This document shows, piece after piece, positions 1 through 7,941 of a stretch of 64,000 nt of DNA. Origin of the DNA: JAEXNA01 sp037189585. GTDB lineage: Bacteria > Vulcanimicrobiota > Xenobia > Xenobiales > JADMJV01. Made by a program: the position numbers and the translations under genes. The stretch lies in the NCBI GenBank assembly GCA_037189585.1, contig JBBCJA010000032.1:35541-99540 (forward strand). Direction: 5' to 3'. The notes under the pieces were generated by a model that was not told the DNA's origin, made no database searches, and was given only the letters and a program-made list of their open reading frames with translations. Position 1 is the first letter of the stretch; each line of letters starts with the position of its first letter.

Positions 1-357
1 CTCGATCAGCTCTCCGACCCGCCGCGAGGCGCGCTCTCTGCGGATTCCGTAGATTCCGGCGAAGAAGGTCATGTTCTCGTCCACCGTCAGGTCTTCATAG
101 AGAGCAAACCGTTGGGCCATGTAGCCGACTCGACGCCGAATCTCCTCGGTCTGGCGGACGATGTCGAGCCCCAGCACGGTTCCCTCTCCCGAGGTGACCT
201 TCAGGATGCCCAAGAGGAGGCGAATGGTGGTCGACTTGCCCGCGCCGTTGGGGCCGAGAAAGCCGAAGACAGAGCCCTCGGGGATTTCAAAGCTGACGTC
301 GTCCACGGCCACGAAGTCCCCAAAGGTTCGGGTGAGGTGGTGAACGTCCACCGACAT
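1..357 (-). CDS. ABC-2 type exporter ATP-binding protein (partial, C-terminus beyond window)
   Basis: Translating the minus strand from the ATG at 357 gives the first 119 residues of an ABC ATPase; the rest lies left of base 1. Visible parts are the Walker A GPNGAGKST near residue 38 and the Q-loop segment YMAQRFALYEDLT near residue 90. The signature and Walker B motifs are off the window. The start lies 2 bp after the TGA of the upstream ATPase gene, so the two are one operon with the adaptor at 1256-2587. Family knowledge: YbhF-type exporters carry two such ATPase halves, usually fused; here they are separate proteins. The permeases would be expected to the left. Confidence 0.9.
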   Translation of the reverse strand, partial: MSVDVHHLTRTFGDFVAVDDVSFEIPEGSVFGFLGPNGAGKSTTIRLLLGILKVTSGEGTVLGLDIVRQTEEIRRRVGYMAQRFALYEDLTVDENMTFFAGIYGIRRERASRRVGELIE

Positions 358-359
358 CG

Positions 360-1259
360 TCACGAGGTGGCTCCCGCCTTGTCGGAAAGTCTCAAAAATA
401 CGTCCTCGATGGAGTAGTCGCTCGGCTCGAGGGCTTGAATTTCGAGTTGGTGGCTTTCCAGGAAGGCGCGGAGAGTCTCGCAGGCGGCCTGGTCGACCTG
501 GGGGACGAAGATGTGGAGGGCTTCTCCGAAAAGAGAGACGTCGTCCACGCCCGGAGCCGTCTTGAGAAGTCGACGCGCTTGATGGGGATGAGAGCAGCGA
601 AGATAGAGGACTCCTCCGGGGACGGAGGCCTTGATCTCTTTGGTCGTTCCGAGCTTCAGGCATCGGCCGGAGTCGAGCAGCATCACCCTGTCGAATTGCT
701 CGGCCTCGTCCATGTACGGGGTCGAGGCGATCACGGTCAGCCCATCCTTTTGTCGTCCGAAGACCACATTCCAAAATTCGCGCCGAGAGACCGGGTCGAC
801 CCCGGTGGTCGGCTCGTCCATCACCAAGAGGGTGGGGTTGTGGATGAGCGCCGCGGCCAGGGCCAGTTTCTGCTTCATACCTCCGGAAAGCTGGGAGGCC
901 AAGCGCTTCTCGAAGCGATGCATGTCGACAAATTCGAGCAGCTCCATCTTGCGACGACTAAAGTCTCTGAGTCCGTAGAGACGGGCGAAGAAGTCGATGT
1001 TCTCTCCCACCGAAAGGTCCGGGTAGAGACTAAAGCGTTGAGGGATGTAGCCGGAGCCCGGGCCTGACTTGGTCTCCAGCGTTCCCTGGCCGACCCGCAG
1101 AAGGCCCACGATCAGTTTGAGCAGAGTGGACTTTCCGGCTCCGTCGGGACCGACCAGGCCGAACGATTCTCCGGCCTTGACCTCGAGGCTGATGTCGTGG
1201 AGAGCCTGTCGCTCGCCGTAGCGATGGCCGAGATGCTCGACTCGGATGACCGTGCTCAT
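360..1259 (-). CDS. ABC-2 type exporter ATP-binding protein, YbhF N-half-like
   Basis: A 299-residue ATPase with Walker A GPDGAGKST (about residue 37), Q-loop YIPQRFSLYPDLS, signature LSGGMKQKLALAAAL and Walker B LLVMDEPTTGVDP. The C-terminal 80 residues form the small extra domain common in multidrug ABC-2 ATPases. It powers export of a hydrophobic or cationic compound through a permease that is not in the window. Its ATG overlaps the TGA of the membrane-fusion gene by 4 bp and it is followed after 2 bp by a second ATPase gene. In E. coli YbhF the two ATPases are one polypeptide, so this locus shows a split version. Substrate unknown. Confidence 0.92.
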   Translation of the reverse strand: MSTVIRVEHLGHRYGERQALHDISLEVKAGESFGLVGPDGAGKSTLLKLIVGLLRVGQGTLETKSGPGSGYIPQRFSLYPDLSVGENIDFFARLYGLRDFSRRKMELLEFVDMHRFEKRLASQLSGGMKQKLALAAALIHNPTLLVMDEPTTGVDPVSRREFWNVVFGRQKDGLTVIASTPYMDEAEQFDRVMLLDSGRCLKLGTTKEIKASVPGGVLYLRCSHPHQARRLLKTAPGVDDVSLFGEALHIFVPQVDQAACETLRAFLESHQLEIQALEPSDYSIEDVFLRLSDKAGATS

Positions 1260-2587
1260 GGCAAGAGCCGCACGTCGGCCGGTAGTCCGGGATGCAGCTT
1301 CCCCTGCTGGTTGTCCACCGTCACTTCGGCGCGAAAGACAAGGTTGGTCCGCTCCCTTTGGGTCTGGATGAACTTCGGGGTGAACTCGGCCTCCGACGAG
1401 AGGTAGGTCACCTTGGCGGGCAGAGGCGTGGTCAGCCCGTCCGCGCTGACCTCGGCCCGCTGCCCCAGTCGAACTTTGGAGAGATCGGTCTCGTCGATGT
1501 AGATGTTCACCCAGGGCCGTCGCAAATCGGCGGTGGCGAGCACCGGAACCCCGGCGGCCAGGCGCTCTCCCGCTTCGGCCGAGCGTCGGGTGACCACCCC
1601 GTCGGAGGGCGCTTTAAGCTCCGTTTTCCCGAGCGCGTCCCGAGCGGCCCTCACGGCGGCCTGAGCCTCCTTGAGTCGCTGTCGAGCCGCCTCAATCTCC
1701 TCGGGTCGAGAACCATCATGCAAAAGTTGTAGGGCTGTGGCGCGTTCTTCCACCGTGGCCTGAGCTTTGGCCAAAAGCTCCGGTCGCGTGCCCACTGCCT
1801 GACTTTGATAGCGCTGGCGGGCGGATTCGTAGTCCTGCCGGGCCGCGCCGCGCTCTTCCGGAAGGGGCCCGGTGCGGAGCCGCTCCAGCGTTTGAGCGGC
1901 GGTCTGAAAGTTCGAGCGGGTGGCGACCAGTCGGTTCCTCTGGGTCTCGTAGACCTGGGCTGAAACCGCTCCTTGGCTAAAGAGGGCTTGATAGCGCTCG
2001 GTTTCGCGCTCTTGAGTGGCGAGATCGGAGCGGGCGCTCTCAAGCCCTGCCCTCGCGCTTTCCATCTCCTCGGGGCGGGAGCCTCGTTCCACCACCAGCC
2101 AACGCTTACGGGCTGCTTCAGAGCTTGCAACGAGCGCGGCCAGGTCTTCGGCGGTGGCGCCGTTGCGAAGCTGATCCAGGTCGGCTTGGGCCTGTCTTAG
2201 TCGAGCCTGAGCACCCTCGATTTCGGCTTGACGCGGTCCGTTGCGAAGCAGAGTCAACTGGGCGTTCGCATTTTCCATTCGAGCCACAGCCTGGTCGAGG
2301 TTGGCCTGGGCCGTGGTCGGGTCGAGTTTGGCCAAGGCTTGACCTTTTTTGACGCTGTCTCCTTGATCGACGAGTAGCTCCTTGAGGGTTCCGGTTGCTT
2401 CGAAGGAGATGTCGGTGGTGCGGGCCTCGACAACGCCGCTGAAAGCGAGCTCCGCCGAGCTATCGTCGGCTTTGACCAGGCCACTCTGACCGGTCACCCA
2501 CCAGATGGCGACAGCGACCTCCAGGAGAAGAAAGGGGAGCAAATACTTGGGCCTCCTCGGGGTAGAGGTCCCTGTCCGCACAACCAT
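1256..2587 (-). CDS. HlyD/YbhG-family membrane fusion protein
   Basis: A 443-residue periplasmic adaptor. After a short basic N-terminus there is one membrane anchor (about residues 14-34), a split lipoyl/barrel-sandwich region (FEATGTLKELLVDQGDSVKKGQALAKLD and its partner near ELKAPSDGVVTRRSAEAGERL), and a long alpha-hairpin rich in repeated QARLRQAQADL-like and GSRPEE-like units. It links the ABC exporter to an outer-membrane duct. I place the start at the ATG at 2587 because AGGAG precedes it at good spacing; the frame stays open to 2653 but that extension would run through the TetR operator. The gene is divergent from the TetR regulator at 2666. Confidence 0.9.
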   Translation of the reverse strand: MVVRTGTSTPRRPKYLLPFLLLEVAVAIWWVTGQSGLVKADDSSAELAFSGVVEARTTDISFEATGTLKELLVDQGDSVKKGQALAKLDPTTAQANLDQAVARMENANAQLTLLRNGPRQAEIEGAQARLRQAQADLDQLRNGATAEDLAALVASSEAARKRWLVVERGSRPEEMESARAGLESARSDLATQERETERYQALFSQGAVSAQVYETQRNRLVATRSNFQTAAQTLERLRTGPLPEERGAARQDYESARQRYQSQAVGTRPELLAKAQATVEERATALQLLHDGSRPEEIEAARQRLKEAQAAVRAARDALGKTELKAPSDGVVTRRSAEAGERLAAGVPVLATADLRRPWVNIYIDETDLSKVRLGQRAEVSADGLTTPLPAKVTYLSSEAEFTPKFIQTQRERTNLVFRAEVTVDNQQGKLHPGLPADVRLLP

Positions 2588-2607
2588 GGTGTAGCTCCTT
2601 TTTTTTG

Positions 2608-2625
2608 TGACTGACTTTTCAGTCA
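2608..2625. promoter_or_regulatory. Putative TetR operator between exporter operon and tetR-family gene
   Basis: A perfect 7-bp inverted repeat, TGACTGA and TCAGTCA, separated by CTTT. It sits in the 78-bp gap between the adaptor start (2587) and the TetR gene (2666). This dyad is of the kind bound by TetR/AcrR repressors of divergent exporter genes, so it probably controls both directions. The binding partner is inferred from position. Confidence 0.75.
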
Positions 2626-2665
2626 TATTAAAGGTCCAGAGAAAAGCCGTCAAGAATCGTTTCCT

Positions 2666-3280
2666 ATGAAGGGACGTACAGTGAAGGCGGCGCGGACGAG
2701 GGCCGCCATTGTCGCCGCGGCCTTGAGAGAATTCTCGGAGCGTGGATTCATGGGCGCGCGCTTAGACGAGATCGCGCAACGAGCCGGGGTCGCCAAGGGG
2801 ACGATCTACATCTACTTCAAGGACAAAGAGGCTCTTTTCGAAGGGATTGTACGAGAGGTACTCTTGCCTTACTCGCAAGAGCTGGAGGCTAAGGCCAAAG
2901 AGCGCCAGCCGACGACGCCGACCGATTTTTTCGAGAACTATTTTCTGCCTACCGTGCGCGCCTTACAGGCCGATCAGAGGGTGGAGATTTTGAGGCTCTT
3001 GATCTCCGAGGGTCCCCGTTTTCCCGCTTTGACCGAGATCTACTATAGAGTGCTGGTGGAGCCGAACATTTTAAAACTGCAAGCGCTGCTGCGGCGTTCG
3101 GTCAAACCCGAGGCCGCGGTGTTAGCGGACTTCCCTCAGCTTTTGGCGGCTCCAGTTCTTACGGGCTTGATTTGGAATACGCTTTTTGAGCGTTTCCGTG
3201 AGGTTGATTTGGAGCAGATGATGCGCGCTCAATTCAAACTGATATCGATTTGGCTCAAGGACGAGTTGGACGAACCTTAG
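2666..3280 (+). CDS. TetR/AcrR-family transcriptional repressor (CecR-like context)
   Basis: A 204-residue regulator. The N-terminal helix-turn-helix covers residues 10-56 (RAAIVAAALREFSERGF, then LDEIAQRAGVAKGTIYIYF and KDKEALF), which is the canonical TetR pattern. The helical ligand-binding domain follows. It is divergent from a YbhG/YbhF-like exporter, the same association seen for E. coli CecR (YbiH) and ybhGFSR, so it likely represses the exporter operon and itself through the 2608-2625 palindrome and is relieved by the exported substrate. Ligand unknown. Confidence 0.92.
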   Translation: MKGRTVKAARTRAAIVAAALREFSERGFMGARLDEIAQRAGVAKGTIYIYFKDKEALFEGIVREVLLPYSQELEAKAKERQPTTPTDFFENYFLPTVRALQADQRVEILRLLISEGPRFPALTEIYYRVLVEPNILKLQALLRRSVKPEAAVLADFPQLLAAPVLTGLIWNTLFERFREVDLEQMMRAQFKLISIWLKDELDEP

Positions 3281-3297
3281 GCGCTCCATTGTTCGGT
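3277..3297 (+). repeat. 21-bp direct repeat, left copy
   Basis: The 21 bases beginning TTAGGCGCTCC at 3277 recur at 4039-4059 with two mismatches in the same orientation. The left copy contains the stop codon of the TetR gene. The right copy is the last seven codons of the subtilase gene read on the other strand. The pair brackets the unknown gene at 3318-3992. Confidence 0.6.
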
Positions 3298-3317
3298 AGA
3301 CTCGGGGGTCAGGGCAG

Positions 3318-3992
3318 TTATGCGTTGCCGATGACGCTGGTGTCGGTCTTCCAGTCGGAGGGTTTGATGATCGCCAGTTTCCCCTTCTCGGGAACGGTTA
3401 GCCCGAGTTTCATTGCTGATTGCTCTACGGGGTTCATGAGGTCAGGGGGAGCAGGATCGTCATCGAAGACTCTGGTCAGGCAGTACTTCCAGTGGGAGAT
3501 CAGGGATTCTCGATACTCATTGAGGCCACCGTCTTCAGCTGCCTCCAAGACTCCTGACATAACGCCGTTCACCGCTTTCCTGGCGGCATGGATATCTGTG
3601 TTGCAGGCGTGAAGAAAAGCGCATGAGGTTTGATAGACCAGAGTGTCTCGGACTTCTAAGATACCGGTGTCGACAGCCTGGATTCCCATGGCGTAGAACT
3701 GGCCTGGGGCGCCGGGGAGCTGTCCGGTCCAGATGGCGTGCGCCATCTGTATCTGGTTTCGCGCGATCGAAGCCTGAATAGAGCTCAGGCAAAGTTTGGC
3801 AAGGATGAACTCATCGGCCACGCCGGCCTCTAGCATTCTCCGGAAGATGGTGCCCAGAAGCATCTGGCCTTCGTCGGCCTTGCCCTGACCGACCATCGCG
3901 TCAGCTTGTTCACCGTCGCGGCAAAGTTGTTGAAATAGCTCGGGTGATAGCCCCACCGGTTTGGGTTTTTTCTTCTTGAAAAGACCGCTCAT
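3318..3992 (-). CDS. Unknown protein, 224 aa
   Basis: No family recognised. The product begins with a lysine-rich stretch (MSGLFKKKKPKP), has no signal peptide or membrane segment, and is predicted mostly helical with a slightly TPR-like spacing of small and aromatic residues (AKLCLSSIQASIARNQIQMAHAIW). AGGGAAAG precedes the ATG. A perfect 7-bp stem-loop (4007-4023, GTGATAC / GTATCAC) lies just upstream. The gene is downstream of the subtilase on the same strand (46-bp gap), convergent with the TetR gene, and bracketed by a 21-bp direct repeat, so it may be a late insertion. Cytoplasmic location is inferred. Confidence 0.7.
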   Translation of the reverse strand: MSGLFKKKKPKPVGLSPELFQQLCRDGEQADAMVGQGKADEGQMLLGTIFRRMLEAGVADEFILAKLCLSSIQASIARNQIQMAHAIWTGQLPGAPGQFYAMGIQAVDTGILEVRDTLVYQTSCAFLHACNTDIHAARKAVNGVMSGVLEAAEDGGLNEYRESLISHWKYCLTRVFDDDPAPPDLMNPVEQSAMKLGLTVPEKGKLAIIKPSDWKTDTSVIGNA

Positions 3993-4006
3993 CTTTCCCT
4001 GTTCTC

Positions 4007-4023
4007 GTGATACTGAGTATCAC
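4007..4023. promoter_or_regulatory. Perfect hairpin between subtilase and unknown gene
   Basis: GTGATAC, loop TGA, GTATCAC: a perfect 7-bp stem 15 bp upstream of the ATG at 3992. No T-run follows on either strand, so it is more likely an operator or an mRNA processing/translation element than a terminator. Confidence 0.4.
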
Positions 4024-4038
4024 CTGGGAGCGCGTGCT

Positions 4039-4059
4039 TTAGGCGCTCCACTGTTTGGT
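4039..4059 (+). repeat. 21-bp direct repeat, right copy
   Basis: Second copy of the repeat at 3277-3297, with differences at repeat positions 13 and 18. It overlaps the final codons and stop of the subtilase gene on the minus strand. Confidence 0.6.
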
Positions 4060-5316
4060 GGCTTCGATGGCGGCGGCTAGGTTCAGTCGTCCCGCGCCCT
4101 GGGCGGAGGTGTCGACTCCCTCCATGGGGAGGGCGGTCTTCATCAAGATCTCGCGAGCCGCTTTTTGGGTGAGGCTCGGGTTGACTTGCAACATCAATCC
4201 CAACGCCCCGCCCACCATCGGGGTGGCCATGGAAGTGCCCCAGTCGGCGAGGTAGTCGCCCCAGGAGGGCCGGTGGCGCGCCAGCTCCGAGCCGGGTGCG
4301 GCGATGGAAAGGACAGAAACCCCGGGGGCGACCAAGTCCGGCTTGGCTAATCCTTCGGGAGAGGTGGGCCCTAGGCTCGAGTTGCCCCACATTTTGTCGT
4401 CGGAAAGGTCCTCGGTGAACCCGGTGTTATAAGCGCCCACAGTGATCGCGTCTTGCAAAATTCCAGGGGTGGAAATTGTACCGGGAACAGTCCCATCCTT
4501 GCCTTCGTTACCGGCGGCCACCACCGTCAAGATCCCCGCGTCGATGGCCCGCTGGGCCGCTTGAGCGAAGGGGTCGTCGTGTCCGGGCAGTTTGGCGGTG
4601 GAGCCCAATGAAAGGTTGAGAATGTTGATACCGAGATTCTCTTTGTTGGCGATGACCCAGTCGATCGCTTTGATCGCCTCGGCTGGGCTGGTGATACGAG
4701 CGCCCACCAAGCCCATGGCGGGAGCCACGCCGTCGATGTCGGGACCGTCCCCGGCGGCGATGCCGGCTACGTGGGTGCCGTGTCCGTAGTCGTCGTGAGG
4801 GGTGGCCTTGCCTTGCCAGCTAAAATTCTTGAAGGCTTTGATACGGTCGCCGAAATCGGGGTGCGGATATAGACCGGAGTCGACCACCGCCATGGTGACG
4901 CCCCGGCCGTCAAGTCCCTGGGCCCTGACCTCTTCCCAGCCTAGAGGATGGCTCTGGGGTGGGATGGGTCCCGAGAAGATTCCGTCCTCTGGCAAACCTA
5001 TCTCACTATGCTCGCGGGCGCTGTCGGAAGAGTCGGAACGACGGCGCTGGACGGGAGATGTCTGGGGTGTCGGGGTGGGGAGAAACGGCTCGTTTCTCAT
5101 CACTGTCGCTCCCTCAGGTAGGGAGGCGAGGTAGGTGTCGAGATAGTCGGTGGGTACCTCGATGGTACAACCGTTGATCAGAGGGAGAGATTCGCCGGTT
5201 TGGATTTCGTAGTCTTGGTTGAGCTCTCGAAATCGCTTCTGGGTAGCGGAGTCGCCGGGTAGGCCGACAACCAAGGATATCGAACTCGAGGACACCTGCA
5301 TGGAGGGTACCATCAT
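4039..5316 (-). CDS. Subtilisin-like serine protease (S8 family)
   Basis: A 425-residue subtilase with a complete catalytic triad: Asp146 in AVVDSGLYPHPDFG, His179 in YGHGTHVAG and Ser362 in GTSMATPM, with the oxyanion Asn in VVAAGNEG. Residues 1-90 look like an I9-type propeptide, followed by a proline/serine linker. No signal peptide is visible, so it is either intracellular or exported by a non-classical route. The ATG at 5316 has AGGAA five bases upstream. A 12-bp perfect palindrome TAACTCGAGTTA (5358-5369) sits upstream of the start and may be an operator. It heads a group of peptidase genes extending to 10856. Confidence 0.95.
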   Translation of the reverse strand: MMVPSMQVSSSSISLVVGLPGDSATQKRFRELNQDYEIQTGESLPLINGCTIEVPTDYLDTYLASLPEGATVMRNEPFLPTPTPQTSPVQRRRSDSSDSAREHSEIGLPEDGIFSGPIPPQSHPLGWEEVRAQGLDGRGVTMAVVDSGLYPHPDFGDRIKAFKNFSWQGKATPHDDYGHGTHVAGIAAGDGPDIDGVAPAMGLVGARITSPAEAIKAIDWVIANKENLGINILNLSLGSTAKLPGHDDPFAQAAQRAIDAGILTVVAAGNEGKDGTVPGTISTPGILQDAITVGAYNTGFTEDLSDDKMWGNSSLGPTSPEGLAKPDLVAPGVSVLSIAAPGSELARHRPSWGDYLADWGTSMATPMVGGALGLMLQVNPSLTQKAAREILMKTALPMEGVDTSAQGAGRLNLAAAIEATKQWSA

Positions 5317-5378
5317 ACGATTTCCTACCCGCTCATGCCAGGCTGTTGCGGAGAAGATAACTCGAGTTAACGAAATTG

Positions 5379-6137
5379 TTACATGTTCAGGTTAGCTAGA
5401 AGCCCGAAATGGTCGGAGCAGAACAAATGTTCCCCTAACGGTTCTGTCCCCAGTCGTTCCATCGAGTGGATTTTCAGGCCGCCACGATAGAGGATGCGGT
5501 CCAATCTCAGTTGCACTGCCGACGGTCCACGATGACCCATCGGGTTGAGTGTGGAGTCGATGGTGAAGCCTGCATCGCCAGGGTGATGAGACGGCCAGAG
5601 ATCGGTGAAATCGTCGGCGATCGTCTGGACCTCTGGAGCATCGTCGGGAAAGTTGAAGTCCCCTAAAAGTACGGCGAAGTCTCCTTCTCGCAGCAAGCTT
5701 TGCGCCGCTTGGAGCTGTTCTTGACGGATCGGTCCGTTACTTCTGACGCTCTCTAGATGACAGACTCCGACCTGAAGCCCGCCTGAGAAGTGGGCGACCA
5801 AAAGCCGCCGTCCCATGCTCGAGGGGAGACTCACCATCTCCAAGCTGAGTGGACGACAGCGGCTGACCAGAAGTACTCCCAGTTGATTGGGCTCGATGGC
5901 CGAGACCCAGTGGCCTTCTTTGAGCCACTCTACCGCCTGTAGGGCTCGGATGAAAGGGGTTGTGACCTCCTGAAAGGCCATAATTTCAGGATTTTTCTGT
6001 TGAAGGCTTTGGAGCATCGCCTGAAAGCGCTCCTCCCGATGGTGCCGATCGAACCACACATTCCAGGTGGAAATCGAGAAGTTGTGGGGGAGCTCTTCCT
6101 CTGTGGGTACTCCCAGGTGAATGGGTTGCAGAAGCAC
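5379..6137 (-). CDS. Endonuclease/exonuclease/phosphatase (EEP) family hydrolase
   Basis: A 252-residue EEP-fold protein with all landmark motifs: STWNVWF near the N-terminus, the metal-binding Glu in IMAFQEVT, VCHLES, the catalytic LLGDFNFPDD, and the C-terminal SDHFGLLA. Members cleave phosphodiester or phosphomonoester bonds with Mg2+; the substrate cannot be told from sequence. No signal peptide. GTG start, 3 bp after the stop of the M1 peptidase gene, so the pair is cotranscribed. Confidence 0.85.
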   Translation of the reverse strand: MLLQPIHLGVPTEEELPHNFSISTWNVWFDRHHREERFQAMLQSLQQKNPEIMAFQEVTTPFIRALQAVEWLKEGHWVSAIEPNQLGVLLVSRCRPLSLEMVSLPSSMGRRLLVAHFSGGLQVGVCHLESVRSNGPIRQEQLQAAQSLLREGDFAVLLGDFNFPDDAPEVQTIADDFTDLWPSHHPGDAGFTIDSTLNPMGHRGPSAVQLRLDRILYRGGLKIHSMERLGTEPLGEHLFCSDHFGLLANLNM

Positions 6138-6140
6138 GGG

Positions 6141-7865
6141 CTATAGGCTGGTTTTGGGTAGGGGCGGGATGGTCTTGCTGTGCAACCAGGAGTCAAAAAA
6201 GCCTTGGAGCTTGCCCTCGTTGAGCCGGTCGGCGGTGGCAACCATCTGGTCCACGGAGATGCTGGTGTGCTTGTGCTCGTCCACGATGCCTTTCATGGTG
6301 GTGAAGAACTGCTCGTCGCCGAGCGTTTTGCGCAGGGCGTGCATCGAGAGGGTCATGCGTCCGTAGTTCTCTAAAGAGAAGAGTTTATCGCGATCGGGAT
6401 GGGCCATCGTGTCGTTGAATTTGTGCTCGCTAAGTTTTTCGTGCAGGGAGTTCATCTCGGCGTCGACGGCCTCAGGGCCGTACTTGACCTCGCGCCAGAG
6501 ATGTCCCGAGTAGCTGGGGAAGGCTTCGTTGACCCAGATGTCTTGCTCGCTGGCCTTGGTCACGGCGTTGCCGAACCACTGGTGGGCCAGCTCATGCATC
6601 AAGGTCTCTTCGAAGTCGCCGTACCCTTTGATGGCCCCGGTGGGATAGATAGGACGGGTTTGCGCCTCGAAGGCGATCTGGTAGCCCAGGTCGGTCTCGA
6701 ACATCGTCTGTCCGTCGGTGAATCTGCTCGAATAGGTGTCGGTGGCAAGATCCGTGACGATGGCGCCGTAGGTCTCGAAAGGATACGGACCCAGGCGCTG
6801 GGAGAGAAAGTTCATCATTTGGGGATGATTGGCGAACTCGTTTTGGACCTGCTCTTCCATTCCTCGAGGGTGGACCACCTCAAATCCCGGTGAGACCTCG
6901 GACTTGGTATATTCTTTGCTGTCGAAACAGTTGACCGAGGCCAGGTACGAGGCCATCGGATACTCGGAGCTGTAATGGAACTCAACACCGTTTTCGGTCT
7001 CTTTTTGTTCAACCAGTTTGCCGTTGGCAACCGCGAAGTGGCCCTTGGGGACCTGGACTCGGAAGTCGTAGGTGGCTTTGTTGGCGGGGTTGTCGTCACC
7101 CGGAAGCCAACTGGAGGCGCGGTCCACTCCGTTGAAGGTGACCACCGAGGCGTCGTTGCTCAACCAGCCCAGATCCGCTGGGACGGCGGGGTGACTGACC
7201 GGCCTGGGCTGGCCCTGATAGCTGACCTCGAGGTCAAACTCTTGTTGTGGAGCCAGAGGGTGTTCCACTAGTAAGCCGTGCTCGGTCATCCTGACCGCGT
7301 CTGATTGGCCCAGAGGTGTTTTGACTTGAACTTGATTGGCGAAGTTGGAGAAGTCGAGCGGAAGGGCATTCGTTTGGGCGGTGGCCACGCCCTGGATGCG
7401 CGCGGTGCTCTCCACCACTCCACTTTCTCCGAATTTCATGGAGACTTCGTAGTGCTTGGCCTTCCAAGGCTTGGCTTCGGCCGCGGGGGGCAGGCTGACT
7501 TCCCGGTATCGGGCGCGATTGGAAGCGTCGTCGCCTAGAAACTCCAGCGGACGGACCTCGTCGCTGTCGATGGAGCCGTCGAGCGGCCGTGTCTTCTCTT
7601 TGGTGAAGCCGAGCCAGCCCAGCAGACCTTCTCGTTTGACTTTTTCCGTGGCGACTTTGTCTCGCCAAAGTCCCAACTGGCTTGGCGGCCCAGCTGTGTA
7701 GAGGTCCCAACCTCCGTCGGGACGCATCTCGACGAGGAGATCTTCTTGCCCCTGATCGCCCTTAACGGTATAAGCTCCGTCGTCTCGGCGGGCGATCTTG
7801 AGGACCGAATTGCCGATTCTGGGATCGTGGGCACCTATGGCGGGTCGTGTCTCCAAGGAGTACAT
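6141..7865 (-). CDS. M1-family zinc metallopeptidase (aminopeptidase N-like)
   Basis: A 574-residue M1 peptidase. Zinc ligands are His424, His428 and Glu447 in HELAHQW and WVNEAF (18 residues between the second His and the Glu). The transition-state Tyr is probably in ENYGRMTLSM. The usual GAMEN exopeptidase motif is absent; in its place is YGAIVTDLA, followed by the segment EAQTRPIY typical of several bacterial M1 proteins. The first 100 residues form a domain unlike the classical M1 start (DDGAYTVKGDQGQEDLLVEMRPDG). No signal peptide. Cotranscribed with the EEP gene. Confidence 0.92.
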   Translation of the reverse strand: MYSLETRPAIGAHDPRIGNSVLKIARRDDGAYTVKGDQGQEDLLVEMRPDGGWDLYTAGPPSQLGLWRDKVATEKVKREGLLGWLGFTKEKTRPLDGSIDSDEVRPLEFLGDDASNRARYREVSLPPAAEAKPWKAKHYEVSMKFGESGVVESTARIQGVATAQTNALPLDFSNFANQVQVKTPLGQSDAVRMTEHGLLVEHPLAPQQEFDLEVSYQGQPRPVSHPAVPADLGWLSNDASVVTFNGVDRASSWLPGDDNPANKATYDFRVQVPKGHFAVANGKLVEQKETENGVEFHYSSEYPMASYLASVNCFDSKEYTKSEVSPGFEVVHPRGMEEQVQNEFANHPQMMNFLSQRLGPYPFETYGAIVTDLATDTYSSRFTDGQTMFETDLGYQIAFEAQTRPIYPTGAIKGYGDFEETLMHELAHQWFGNAVTKASEQDIWVNEAFPSYSGHLWREVKYGPEAVDAEMNSLHEKLSEHKFNDTMAHPDRDKLFSLENYGRMTLSMHALRKTLGDEQFFTTMKGIVDEHKHTSISVDQMVATADRLNEGKLQGFFDSWLHSKTIPPLPKTSL

Positions 7866-7941
7866 ATTAACAAAATGTTGCCAACCGGAGAAGCGATATG
7901 ACCCGAGACGATGTTAAAATTTCGTCACCGCGGCTTTAGCG

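Noticed and set aside
3989..4390. 133-codon frame overlapping the subtilase on the same strand
   Set aside because: Out of frame with the triad-bearing subtilase and without recognisable features.
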